From Acidobacteriaceae bacterium (lineage in GTDB: Bacteria; Acidobacteriota; Terriglobia; Terriglobales; Acidobacteriaceae): a DNA stretch of 64,000 bases. How positions within the stretch are numbered: position 1 is the first letter of the stretch; each line of letters starts with the position of its first letter. A program made the translations under genes and the position numbers. The stretch is from contig JAPWKG010000004.1 of the NCBI GenBank assembly GCA_028283625.1, positions 124,001 to 188,000 on the forward strand, given 5' to 3'. The notes beneath the pieces are model-generated. The model was given only the letters and a program-made list of their open reading frames with translations, searched no databases and was not told where the DNA came from. Below, piece by piece: positions 53,126 through 60,728 of this stretch.

Positions 53126-54971
53126 CCTTGTGCTCGCTGTGGTCATGCGGATGCTTGGCCAGCGCGGCTTCTAGCTGTTTGTCGTAGCCGTAGATGTCGT
53201 CGTAAAGATGTATCGTTCCATCCTCGTCGGCATTCGCGGTCAGGTAGGTGATGTTGACCGGCAGGAGCGTCTTCAGGTTGACGACTTTGTTATCTGCATC
53301 GCCATACATGGCTTCGTGAATTCTGTCGGCGTCCCAATTGGGCAGATCCTTGAGTACCCAGTTCGCCATGGCCTCTGCATCGTTCAGTCGAATGCAGCCG
53401 TGTGACTTGTCTCGACGCGTGAGGTTGAAGTACTGCATCTCCGGGGTGGAGTGCATGTAGATGTCATATTCGTTCGGGAACATGAACTTCACCAGTCCCA
53501 GGGAGTTCTGCGGGCCGGGCTTCTGGCGCACGACATAGCGTCCGTGCTCAAGATCGTTCGCTGTAAAGTTGGAAACGTGTTGCCCGCCTGCTGTAACCAC
53601 CTCGTAGTTGTGGCTGGCCAGGTATCCGATGCCGCTGGCGTTGATGTGCCGCATGAGTTCTTTTTTGATGATGGATGTCGGCAGGTTCCAGTAAGGCCGG
53701 AAGTTGACGTAGCGCATGGAGCGCACGAACATGGGCGTGTCGTGATTGCCCTGTGCCTGACCGACGACGACCTTCATCTTGAAGGCAAGTGAGTCATCCT
53801 CGTTATAGGTGCGTACCTGGAACTCCGGAAGGTTAACCAGGACGCGAGGATTGACGAAGTTATCCGGTAACCAGCGCCAGCGTTCCAGTGAGTCGTTGAA
53901 GGCGCGTACGCGGTCTGCGAAAGGAACGTTCAGGCTGTCGACCGTCTGTTGCGTCAGTCGTCCGTCAGCGGTGTAGCCGTGGCGCTGCTGGTAGTGCTTT
54001 ACCGCTGCGCTGAGGGCGCTGTTGTAGGTGGTGGTCTGCAAATCTTCGCCTGCGTCGCCTTCAAGCTGCAGACGTGCCAACAGCGCGGGTACAGCGGCAT
54101 AGTAGCCGCCGGTGTGAATCGCAGTTCCGCCAACTCCGGGCAAAGGGGCGGAGGGCTGTGCCGCCTGTTGTTGCGCAAGAGCGAGGTACTGGGAGAGCGC
54201 CTTTTCGGTGGCCGCGTACATGGCATTGCGCGGTTCAACGGTGCTGAAAACTGCAGCCGGGTCGCCTGAATCAACCACCTGATCGTTGACGAACGTTGGC
54301 AGGTCGAAGGCAGCCTGTTTGGCGGGAACGTCAATGTCGAAGTTCAGCGTCTGAGGATTGACGCGTCCGCTGTGCAGATCGGAGATGAAGCGCAGGGTGG
54401 AGATGGTTACCGCCGCATCGAACTGCGCGATGACCTCCTCCGCATTGTCGCTTTTGTCTTTGCGTTCCAGAATCTGGTGAAGCCGGGCAAGGCGCTGGGA
54501 CCAGCGGCTTGCATCGTAGTCTTCCGGCAAAAGGCCTTTCTGGTCGGCGTGGGTAAAGACCTCGATCAGAGCGGTGGTTGTTGCCGTGGGTTTGCCGTCG
54601 CGTGTCCAGGCCAGCTCATAGTTTCGCTGGTCGTAAAAGGTTTGAACCTGTTGCTGATAGTCGGAGTAATCGGCCCACTTGAGGATGGCGAGCTTTGGGG
54701 ACTGTACCAGTTGCGCGACATTGTCAGCGTATTCGCTGGAGTTGGATTTCGATTTCGCCTTGCGGTGGTGGAACCAGCTATAGATCGTGCGGCGGCCTGA
54801 CTTGCAGCCTTCCATCGGCGCAAGAATGCAGCCGACGAGAGCAAGCGAGAGCAGCGCAGGGACCAGTGCGGATGGGCGAAAGCGATGAGCAGACAAACTG
54901 AGCCTCGAACAATAACGTATGACCGTAGGATGCAGGATCAGGCAGAGGCGATGAAATGGGGAATGCGGCAA
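53091..54971 (-). CDS. L,D-transpeptidase, YcbB-like
   Basis: 626 aa. N-terminal hydrophobic segment with LVGC (possible lipobox). Domains: a helical scaffold (80-280), peptidoglycan-binding motif (VKHYQQRHGYTADGRLTQQTVDSLN, about 315-340), then the YkuD catalytic domain with IYMHSTPEMQYFNLTRRDKSHGCIRLNDAEAMANWVL, the catalytic Cys in SHGCIRL. Forms 3-3 crosslinks or anchors lipoproteins in peptidoglycan. His-rich C-terminal tail. Confidence 0.92.
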   Translation of the reverse strand: MPHSPFHRLCLILHPTVIRYCSRLSLSAHRFRPSALVPALLSLALVGCILAPMEGCKSGRRTIYSWFHHRKAKSKSNSSEYADNVAQLVQSPKLAILKWADYSDYQQQVQTFYDQRNYELAWTRDGKPTATTTALIEVFTHADQKGLLPEDYDASRWSQRLARLHQILERKDKSDNAEEVIAQFDAAVTISTLRFISDLHSGRVNPQTLNFDIDVPAKQAAFDLPTFVNDQVVDSGDPAAVFSTVEPRNAMYAATEKALSQYLALAQQQAAQPSAPLPGVGGTAIHTGGYYAAVPALLARLQLEGDAGEDLQTTTYNSALSAAVKHYQQRHGYTADGRLTQQTVDSLNVPFADRVRAFNDSLERWRWLPDNFVNPRVLVNLPEFQVRTYNEDDSLAFKMKVVVGQAQGNHDTPMFVRSMRYVNFRPYWNLPTSIIKKELMRHINASGIGYLASHNYEVVTAGGQHVSNFTANDLEHGRYVVRQKPGPQNSLGLVKFMFPNEYDIYMHSTPEMQYFNLTRRDKSHGCIRLNDAEAMANWVLKDLPNWDADRIHEAMYGDADNKVVNLKTLLPVNITYLTANADEDGTIHLYDDIYGYDKQLEAALAKHPHDHSEHKVNPKETPGETL

Positions 54972-55021
54972 CCGAACCGAAAATGGTTCCGGTAAGGGAA
55001 ACCATCTTCGATAGTGGTTCG

Positions 55022-55258
55022 TTAATGCGAAGCGTTGGACTTGATGTATTCGCGTAACTGCAGATTCAGGTCCAGAGCTTTATTGACCCCTGCGTCGAGC
55101 ATGCGCATCCATTCGTCTGCGGGCGGCTTGAGCTCGGTCATGGAGAGCAGGTAGCTTGTTTGCACAATGATCTCGAGAGCGTTGGAAAGCTCGTGCGCCA
55201 TACGGCGAATTTCGAGCGCAAGGTCTTCAGGTATCTGCGGCTGGGAGGAGGAAGGCAC
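55022..55258 (-). CDS. orphan H-box (histidine phosphotransfer-like) protein
   Basis: 78 aa with GTG start and AAGGAG 10 nt upstream. MAHELSNALEIIVQTSYLLS resembles the H-box of histidine kinases with HELxN(A/P)L; a second amphipathic helix (WMRMLDAGVNKALDLNLQLREYI) would complete the four-helix DHp bundle. There is no catalytic ATPase, sensor or receiver domain. It could act as a phosphotransfer or dimerisation module, or be a remnant. Confidence 0.6.
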   Translation of the reverse strand: MPSSSQPQIPEDLALEIRRMAHELSNALEIIVQTSYLLSMTELKPPADEWMRMLDAGVNKALDLNLQLREYIKSNASH

Positions 55259-55450
55259 GACAGACGGGCTCCTTAGCTTGTTTTTTCTTATTTATGTCAG
55301 CGGCGCCTGAGCGCGTGGGAGCAACGGAGAAAGTGCGATATAACGTCGTTTAGTGTATCGAACCGTTCACTGGTTTGACACTGCGGCCTTCTCTTGAGAC
55401 ACTAAAGACTCACGGGGAGCGTGAGCGCAACAGCGCTGGCTCAGCAGTGA

Positions 55451-55537
55451 GCCGAAGTGGCGGAATTGGCAGACGCGCATGGTTCAGGTCCATGTACTCG
55501 CAAGGGTGTGAAGGTTCGAGTCCTTTCTTCGGCACCA
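55451..55537 (+). tRNA. tRNA-Leu (anticodon CAG)
   Basis: Acceptor arm GCCGAAG / CTTCGGC, D-loop with GGCAGAC, anticodon stem-loop CATGGTTCAGGTCCATG with CAG, variable arm about 12 nt (class II, as Leu), T-arm GGTTCGAGTCC, encoded CCA at 55535-55537. Reads CUG codons, the leading Leu codon at this GC content. A TTGACA lies at 55375-55380 upstream. A terminator follows at 55560. Confidence 0.97.
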
Positions 55538-55559
55538 AAATTTTCGTACCAGAGAAACT

Positions 55560-55580
55560 GGCCTCCTTCATCAGGAGGCC
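55560..55580 (+). terminator. tRNA-Leu terminator
   Basis: GGCCTCCT (55560-55567) pairs with AGGAGGCC (55573-55580), then TTTCTT. Confidence 0.75.
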
Positions 55581-55620
55581 TTTCTTGCGTTTGCCGCCAG
55601 GTTGGTCTCGTGCTCCTGGC

Positions 55621-55834
55621 CCTGCGCCTGAAGCAGGCCGGATGCCTGCGGTGAGAGCCCGTTCAGGTAACCATCGCTGTGGTGACCTAAGAGGGACGGC
55701 TTGGAGGGTGGTTGTAGTTTCGACTAACCCGACCAGTGGGAGCTGCCCCCTCCTTCGTCCGGTCAGGTTCGACCTTCGAGGTCTGGGATAAACGTTCAGG
55801 GTGCGGGATTCTAGGACTGTCAGCAGGAGCTGAC
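55621..55834 (+). ncRNA. candidate structured RNA / leader of first micropeptide
   Basis: Five hairpins in 214 nt with no long frame: GCCTG/CAGGC (55626-55638); AGGT-ACCA...TGGT-ACCT (55665-55688); a two-part stem GGACG...GGAGGG with CCCTCC...CGTCC (55694-55760) that contains GGTT-AGT-ttcg-ACT-AACC; GACCT/AGGTC (55771-55783); GTCAGC/GCTGAC (55819-55834) just before the peptide's ribosome site. No known riboswitch consensus was matched by eye. It might be a free RNA or a cis-element. Confidence 0.4.
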
Positions 55835-55850
55835 CGTCTGGAGATTCACC

Positions 55851-55937
55851 ATGCACAGCCTTCTTACCGCCGCTGCCTTCCTCTTCATGCTTCTCCTCCC
55901 CTGCGTAGTGGCTTCGCGCTCCGGCAGCGCTGAGTAA
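55851..55937 (+). CDS. small membrane peptide A (28 aa)
   Basis: 28 residues: MHSLLTAAAFLFMLLLPCVV followed by ASRSGSAE. Ribosome site GGAG 8 nt upstream (GGAGATTCACC). One membrane segment (3-20) and a short polar C-terminus. Closely resembles the 30-residue peptide at 56091 in spacing and motif: MH(S/T), LLLPC(V/I)VA(S/T)R and GS(A/S)E. Two independent copies with kept motifs argue for real coding. Function unknown. Confidence 0.65.
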   Translation: MHSLLTAAAFLFMLLLPCVVASRSGSAE

Positions 55938-55947
55938 CTCGGCTTCT

Positions 55948-56024
55948 TGCCCTATGCAACTTTTAGGGCAGCCCGCCTAACGCCAACGTCCGGCGTTTTG
56001 AGCTGCCTGGCTGGCAGCGCGGGC
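55948..56024 (+). ncRNA. three-way-junction RNA element upstream of peptide B
   Basis: Hairpin TGCCCTA...TAGGGCA (55948-55970) is directly followed by a closed junction: P1 GCCCGC (55971-55976) / GCGGGC (56019-56024); P2 ACGCC-aacgtcc-GGCGT (55980-55996); P3 GCTGCC-tggct-GGCAGC (56002-56018). All four stems are perfect. It ends 66 nt before peptide B. A riboswitch or protein-binding leader is possible; no named class recognised. Confidence 0.5.
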
Positions 56025-56034
56025 AACATGGAAC

Positions 56035-56081
56035 ACATCTAAACAAGACATAAGGGGCGAAGAGCCCACATCTAAAGGAGG
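56035..56081 (+). promoter_or_regulatory. direct repeat, hairpin and strong ribosome site
   Basis: ACATCTAAA occurs at 56035-56043 and 56068-56076, flanking a GGGC-gaaga-GCCC hairpin (56055-56067). The second copy runs into AAAGGAGG, an ideal Shine-Dalgarno 9 nt before the start of peptide B. Confidence 0.45.
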
Positions 56082-56090
56082 ATGCAAAGT

Positions 56091-56183
56091 ATGCACACGG
56101 CACTGATTGTTGGAGCGTTTCTCGCAATCCTGCTCCTGCCCTGTATCGTCGCTACGCGCGCGCAGGGATCCTCCGAAGAGTAA
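56091..56183 (+). CDS. small membrane peptide B (30 aa)
   Basis: 30 residues: MHTALIVGAFLAILLLPCIV then ATRAQGSSEE. One membrane segment (4-21), Arg and acidic tail. AAAGGAGG lies 9 nt before the ATG, the strongest ribosome site in the neighbourhood. Paralogous to peptide A (see 55851). Terminator follows at 56207. Function unknown; small single-span peptides often modulate a membrane enzyme or act as stress toxins, which is only inference. Confidence 0.7.
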   Translation: MHTALIVGAFLAILLLPCIVATRAQGSSEE

Positions 56184-56206
56184 TTTTGGTAGCGATCAGC
56201 TACAGC

Positions 56207-56232
56207 AAAGGACGGCTCTAGAGCCGTCCTTT
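56207..56232. terminator. bidirectional terminator, 12-bp palindrome
   Basis: AAAGGACGGCTC-ta-GAGCCGTCCTTT, followed by TGTCATTTT, between peptide B and the convergent DUF2251-like gene. Confidence 0.75.
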
Positions 56233-56257
56233 TGTCATTTTGGGTGTTTGGCAGAAG

Positions 56258-56686
56258 CTAGGAAGGCTTCTCCTCGTAAAGCTCGGTTTCGAAGCGTTCG
56301 AAGGCTGCATCGTTCCAGGCATGCGTGCTTTTACGCCAGCTGTCTCCCTGAGCTTCCATGAAGTTCGGAAAGTCCGAGCGGCAGAAGCTTTCGCGCGTAG
56401 CGAAGTCAACGTATGCCTGGGCGTTTCCGTCGAGGTAGAGCACGGCGCGCAGGGCGTCCCGCGACCACTGGATGGAGACGACGCGCTCGGTTTCCCGGTC
56501 GCGCAGAGCTGCACCGTTGTAGATCAGCATCGCGTCCAGAACGCTCTCTTCGCCGTCGCCTAGCTGGCGATCGCAGGCGTAGCAGTAACCGGCAGGGCCC
56601 TCGTCCTCAAAGACCACGGCCCAGCGTCCGGTCAGGGACTGGGACATAAACAGGGCACGGCCGGGGACAAACTTAACAGAATCCAT
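56258..56686 (-). CDS. DUF2251-like protein
   Basis: 142 aa from ATG 56684-56686. Contains GRWAVVFEDEGPAGYCYACDRQLGDGEESVLDAMLIYNGAAL and ERVVSIQWSRDALRAVLYLDGNAQAYVDF, the pattern of the DUF2251 family (VVFEDdGxtGYFYA...ILDAlhIYN). Function unknown in the family. Divergent from a membrane protein gene, 67 nt away. Confidence 0.75.
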   Translation of the reverse strand: MDSVKFVPGRALFMSQSLTGRWAVVFEDEGPAGYCYACDRQLGDGEESVLDAMLIYNGAALRDRETERVVSIQWSRDALRAVLYLDGNAQAYVDFATRESFCRSDFPNFMEAQGDSWRKSTHAWNDAAFERFETELYEEKPS

Positions 56687-56753
56687 ACCAGCAGAGTACA
56701 GGCAACGGGCTCGCTCTGACGACCGTCGCCGCCGCGTACACTGATAGGCGACC

Positions 56754-57956
56754 ATGGAACTTCGAGGCTTCACCCTGGGGCGCCCGCAACGCGTCGCCCT
56801 GTTGCTGCTTGTCCTCATGCTCGGTGAGTGTCTTTGGACGATCGCACGCGAGCCGCTTGAGGCGAACGACTACCGCTTTGCGAGCTGCGGCCGCGAGATG
56901 TGGGAGCGCCCCTCTGCGATCTCGGGCTACTTCACCAGCTGCGGCAATCTGAACGGTGACGGCGTGCTGGGCTATCGTCTAGCGGGATTCCCGCTGAGCG
57001 TGGAGCGAGCGGTTTTGCTGACGGCAGATCACTTTCGTCAGCCGGAGAACCGGCTCTACGCCACCGGTTCGCTGAGCGGTTCGGCCTGGGAAGCGCGCCA
57101 TGAGATGGTCGGCGTGAAGTGGCTGTTGCGCTTGCCGTTTGTCTTCTTCGCGTTGTGGGCCGGTGGTGGCCTGTGGTGGGTTTCGCGACGTCTTTTCGGG
57201 AACGAAGGCGGTGCGCTTGCACTTGCGCTCTACGTCTTTTGCCCGGCGATTCTGCACTACGCAACGCGGCCGAACAACGAGGTGCTCGCTCTTTGGGGGC
57301 TGTATGGGCTCGTCTATACGGCCATTGGTGTGGCGCACGCGCTGCAGGGGCCACGCCGTAAATGGAAGCCCCGCATCCTGTTGCTGACCGCTTCCATTGC
57401 TCTTACGGCGGCGGCGCATACGCTTGCGGGGGTGCTGGGCTGGCTCTTCGGTTTTGGGCTCTTTCTCTACGTGGCTGAGCGGCGCCGAGCGCAGGCTGTG
57501 CCGATTATGGTTTTTTCCGGGTTGGGATCGCTGCTGGTTTTGTTCGTGCTCTTCGGCCTGCGGCCCTCGGCGTTCCAGTACGTTTTTCTTGGCGGAAGCG
57601 CGCGCTTCTGGTGGTCATGCAGTCAGGTGGTGCGCTGGATCGGTGCTCCGCAGAATGCTGGCATTGTGGCTGCTGCCGGTATTGCCTTTCTGCTCTATCT
57701 CGGCGTGAAGCGCTCGCGTTACTTCGGCAACACGACACCTTTGCTGGTCGGCCTGGGGCTGCTTCCGCTGTACACCACGCAGGTGGTAACGGCGCCGTGG
57801 CTTTGGGCAATGCCGTTTGTCTTTACCTTTGTGGGCGGTGTCTTTGCGGATGCTCTGGAGACGCGGTATCGGCGGCTCTACGTAACTCTAAGCGGAGCGC
57901 TTGTAATGATGCAGGCGATGCTGTGTGTGGCCTTCCTCGGTGGCTGGCTGCGCTAG
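56754..57956 (+). CDS. multi-spanning membrane protein, possible GT-C glycosyltransferase
   Basis: 400 aa with about ten TMs. The first periplasmic loop has an acidic start (REPLEANDYRF), TSCGNLNGDGVLGYRLAGFP and GSAWEARHEMVGVKWLLRLPF. PNNEVLALWGLYGL and HTLAGVLGWLFGFG resemble GT-C enzymes, but the catalytic DD/DxE is not clear. Function unassigned. TACACT at 56737 could be the -10. Ends 5 nt from convergent dacB. Confidence 0.6.
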   Translation: MELRGFTLGRPQRVALLLLVLMLGECLWTIAREPLEANDYRFASCGREMWERPSAISGYFTSCGNLNGDGVLGYRLAGFPLSVERAVLLTADHFRQPENRLYATGSLSGSAWEARHEMVGVKWLLRLPFVFFALWAGGGLWWVSRRLFGNEGGALALALYVFCPAILHYATRPNNEVLALWGLYGLVYTAIGVAHALQGPRRKWKPRILLLTASIALTAAAHTLAGVLGWLFGFGLFLYVAERRRAQAVPIMVFSGLGSLLVLFVLFGLRPSAFQYVFLGGSARFWWSCSQVVRWIGAPQNAGIVAAAGIAFLLYLGVKRSRYFGNTTPLLVGLGLLPLYTTQVVTAPWLWAMPFVFTFVGGVFADALETRYRRLYVTLSGALVMMQAMLCVAFLGGWLR

Positions 57957-57961
57957 GCGCG

Positions 57962-59674
57962 CTACAGGCTGGCCGAGATGGCAGCCACAATCCGATCCAT
58001 GATCTCGCGTTCTGCATGCGATCCGGGCATGTGGTTATCGACCATCAGGACAAAGATGACGCTGCGTCCGCTATGCGTATCCACGTAGCCCGCCAGGGCG
58101 TTGGCTTCGCCCAGCGTTCCGGTTTTGGCGTAGACGTGGCCCCGCAGCGGCGCCTGCGTGAAGCGTGAGAAAAGGGTGCCATCGACGCCTCCGATAGGAA
58201 GAGCGCTTTTCCAGCCGGGGAACCAGGATTGCTGGGCGTTATAGGCGAGCAGCTGCGCGGTCGCTCGTGGAGTCACGAGGTCTTTGTCGCTAAGCCCGGA
58301 GCCGTCATAGAACACGAAGTCCTCCGGATCAAGTCCGGCGTGGGTCAGATAGGCTCGTTCCAGCTGTAGTCCTGAGCGCAGCGTGCGCTCGCAGCTTTTT
58401 GCGGCAGCCAGGTTTCGCAGCATCAACTCTGCATGCAGATTCACCGAGTCTTTCAGGGTGAGTACGACATCTTCGGAGAGCGGCGGGGATAGCTTCTCCG
58501 TGAGTTGAGTTGTCCCCGGAACGGCTTGTGCTTCGGAGAGCTCGCAGTGCGCCTCGCTGCCTGCCTGAAAGAGGTGCATAGCGTCTGCGGCGGGCAGCGG
58601 CGTGCGGGAGGCGGCGAGCAGGGAGCCGGTGAAGCCTGAGTCCCAGTGCACGGCATGGGCTCTACCGCTGACGGAAACGCCGTGTTGCTCCAGGGCCTGC
58701 TGCATGGCGGCCGCTGCGAAGGCCGCGGGTTGATCGATTGCTACCTTCTGGCGAGCGGGTCCGTGTTCTGCGGCGACATTGCCAACGACGCGGAAGTCGC
58801 GCGAGCCGGGATCGCGCTCAATGAGAATGCGGTTTTGTCCGTAGCCGCCGCTCCAGACGCCGAGCGGCATCGGGGCGTTCGCGCTCTCCTGATTGACGGT
58901 GTAGAAGGGAACTGCGGGCGTCAGAGTGATGGTGTCCAGGTGCGGTGTACGCGGCTCTCCAGCATCGGTGACGGTGAGCTCAAGCTGATTGTCGTGCACG
59001 GTAAGCGCGCTGGCCGGGGCGCCGTAGCCCCAGAGCACGTCATCCACGCTCCAGCCTTCGCCGTATGGCGTGTCTTCAAAGGCGCGATCGTCGCCGAGAA
59101 TATCGCCGTCGATGCGCGTGATACCGTGCCCGGCAACCTGGGTGGCAAAGGCGTCAAGGTCCGGCAGCGTTGAAGCATCGGGCTGCGTGGCGAGCGGAGT
59201 CGTAGCGTGCGGGGCAGGTGCACGATAGGGCAGCGTATAGCTTCCGGCAAAGTTTGCATCGCCTCCACCTTGCAGAATCAGATCGCCGTGCAGAGTGCCG
59301 TCGGCGATGTTGCCGCGCATCAGCAGGGTTGTGCGGAAGCGGCGATCGGCTCCAAGCATCGCTGTTGCCGCGGATGTTGTGAAGAGCTTGGTGACCGAGG
59401 CGGGATGAAAGAGCTCTGCTTCGTGAATGCCGAGAAGCGGGGTTCCGTCGAGCGCCGTAACGGCTACTCCCCAATGAGCGCGGCGCACGCGTGGATCGGC
59501 CAGCAGGCCTTCGATGGAGCGTGCCAGGACGGAGTGTTCTGCGGTGGGATAAATCGTGGGCCAGGCCGGAAGGGTTGTCGCCGGAGCGGCTGCAACGGTT
59601 TGTGCGTGCGTCTCGAAAGCGGGAGCGAGGGACAACAGCAGGGCCGTGGTGCAGGCAAGAGATGCAGACCGCAT
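57962..59674 (-). CDS. dacB: D-alanyl-D-alanine carboxypeptidase, PBP4 (DacB) type
   Basis: 570 aa with a signal peptide (to THAQ). Class C low-molecular-weight PBP: SxxK in FHPASVTKLFTTS, SxN in VFYDGSGLSDKD (Ser-Gly-Leu in place of SxN), KTG in YAKTGTLGEANALAG. Large inserted domain between SxxK and SxN is typical of PBP4. Trims peptidoglycan stem peptides in the periplasm. Confidence 0.93.
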   Translation of the reverse strand: MRSASLACTTALLLSLAPAFETHAQTVAAAPATTLPAWPTIYPTAEHSVLARSIEGLLADPRVRRAHWGVAVTALDGTPLLGIHEAELFHPASVTKLFTTSAATAMLGADRRFRTTLLMRGNIADGTLHGDLILQGGGDANFAGSYTLPYRAPAPHATTPLATQPDASTLPDLDAFATQVAGHGITRIDGDILGDDRAFEDTPYGEGWSVDDVLWGYGAPASALTVHDNQLELTVTDAGEPRTPHLDTITLTPAVPFYTVNQESANAPMPLGVWSGGYGQNRILIERDPGSRDFRVVGNVAAEHGPARQKVAIDQPAAFAAAAMQQALEQHGVSVSGRAHAVHWDSGFTGSLLAASRTPLPAADAMHLFQAGSEAHCELSEAQAVPGTTQLTEKLSPPLSEDVVLTLKDSVNLHAELMLRNLAAAKSCERTLRSGLQLERAYLTHAGLDPEDFVFYDGSGLSDKDLVTPRATAQLLAYNAQQSWFPGWKSALPIGGVDGTLFSRFTQAPLRGHVYAKTGTLGEANALAGYVDTHSGRSVIFVLMVDNHMPGSHAEREIMDRIVAAISASL

Positions 59675-59732
59675 GGTGCGAGTGTACGGCAGGGAACTCC
59701 TGCCGCTGTCGCAATTTGCCTACAATCGAGAG

Positions 59733-60629
59733 GTGAGTTTTGTAGCGCGCCAACAGTTTTCCTGGCAGTTGCGGACGCGGAGCCTTTCTCTGGGCGAGCG
59801 CACGCGTGTGATGGCGATTGTGAACCTGACGCCGGATAGCTTTTCCGGAGACGGGCTCTCCGGAAAAGGGCTGGACGCAGCGATCGCAGCAGCGGTTGCA
59901 GCGGTGGATGCCGGAGCCGATTTGATCGATCTGGGGGCTGAGTCTACGCGTCCGGGTTCTGAGCCGGTGCAGCCGCACGAAGAGCAGCGACGGCTGCTGC
60001 CTGTTTTGGAAGGTCTGCTGAAGCAGCGGCCTGAGGCCATCGTCTCCATCGATACCTATCACGCATCGACCGCGCTGGAAGCCGCTCAATGCGGTGCGGA
60101 GATCATCAACGACGTTTCAGGCTTCACCTGGGACGAAGGCATGGCAGATGCCGTGCTTCGAACAGGCTGCGGTCTGGTGTTGATGCACACCTATGGCCGC
60201 CCCTCGGAGTGGCGCACGCAACCGGCGTTGGGCGCCGATGCCGTGCTGGATGCGGTGATCCGAGGCCTGAGCGAGCAGCTTGGCCGCGCGCTGAACGCAG
60301 GCATCCGCCGAGAAAGCATCGTGCTCGATCCCGGCTTTGGCTTCGGCAAGGTGGGTGAGGAGAACTTCACCCTGCTGGCGGGGCTCGACCGCTTGCAGTC
60401 TTTTGAGTGTGCGCTGCTGATCGGCCTTTCCCGCAAAGGGTTTTTCGCCCCGGTTGTGAAGCAGCTTCAGCCTGAAGGGCTGAGTGTGCCGGAGTCGCGA
60501 CGTATAGCCACCGCTGCTGCGAATGTGGCTGCGGTGCTGGCGGGAGCGCACCTGGTAAGGGTGCACGATGTACAGCAGACGCGTGAAGCGGTTGCCGTGG
60601 CCGACGCAATTCTGGCTGGGCGAGTCTAA
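59733..60629 (+). CDS. folP: dihydropteroate synthase
   Basis: 298 aa from GTG 59733. Condenses pABA with dihydropterin pyrophosphate in folate synthesis; the sulfonamide target. Motifs: VMAIVNLTPDSFSGDG, IDLGAESTRPGSEPV, IVSIDTYHASTALEA, EIINDVSGFTW, VLMHTYG, VLDPGFGFGKVGEENF and IGLSRKGFF. TACAAT at 59720-59725 is 7 nt from the start, so the mRNA may be nearly leaderless. Confidence 0.94.
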   Translation: MSFVARQQFSWQLRTRSLSLGERTRVMAIVNLTPDSFSGDGLSGKGLDAAIAAAVAAVDAGADLIDLGAESTRPGSEPVQPHEEQRRLLPVLEGLLKQRPEAIVSIDTYHASTALEAAQCGAEIINDVSGFTWDEGMADAVLRTGCGLVLMHTYGRPSEWRTQPALGADAVLDAVIRGLSEQLGRALNAGIRRESIVLDPGFGFGKVGEENFTLLAGLDRLQSFECALLIGLSRKGFFAPVVKQLQPEGLSVPESRRIATAAANVAAVLAGAHLVRVHDVQQTREAVAVADAILAGRV

Positions 60630-60671
60630 GCGGCGGCTCAAGGGAAAGCGAAGCAGTTCTTGCGTGCAACA

Positions 60672-60706
60672 AAAGCAGCGGCGGCCACATGGGCCGCCGC
60701 TGCTTT
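60672..60706. terminator. bidirectional terminator, 15-bp perfect stem
   Basis: AAAGCAGCGGCGGCC (60672-60686) pairs with 60692-60706 around ACATG, between convergent folP and frr. Confidence 0.8.
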
Positions 60707-60728
60707 GGGGCAATCAACGCGATTGCCT

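Noticed and set aside
55736-55933. 65-codon plus frame near tRNA-Leu
   Set aside because: Out of frame with the micropeptide and running through hairpins; no motif.
55451-56260. tRNA-Leu as a genomic-island attachment site
   Set aside because: No integrase, no duplicated tRNA 3' end and no change in composition nearby.
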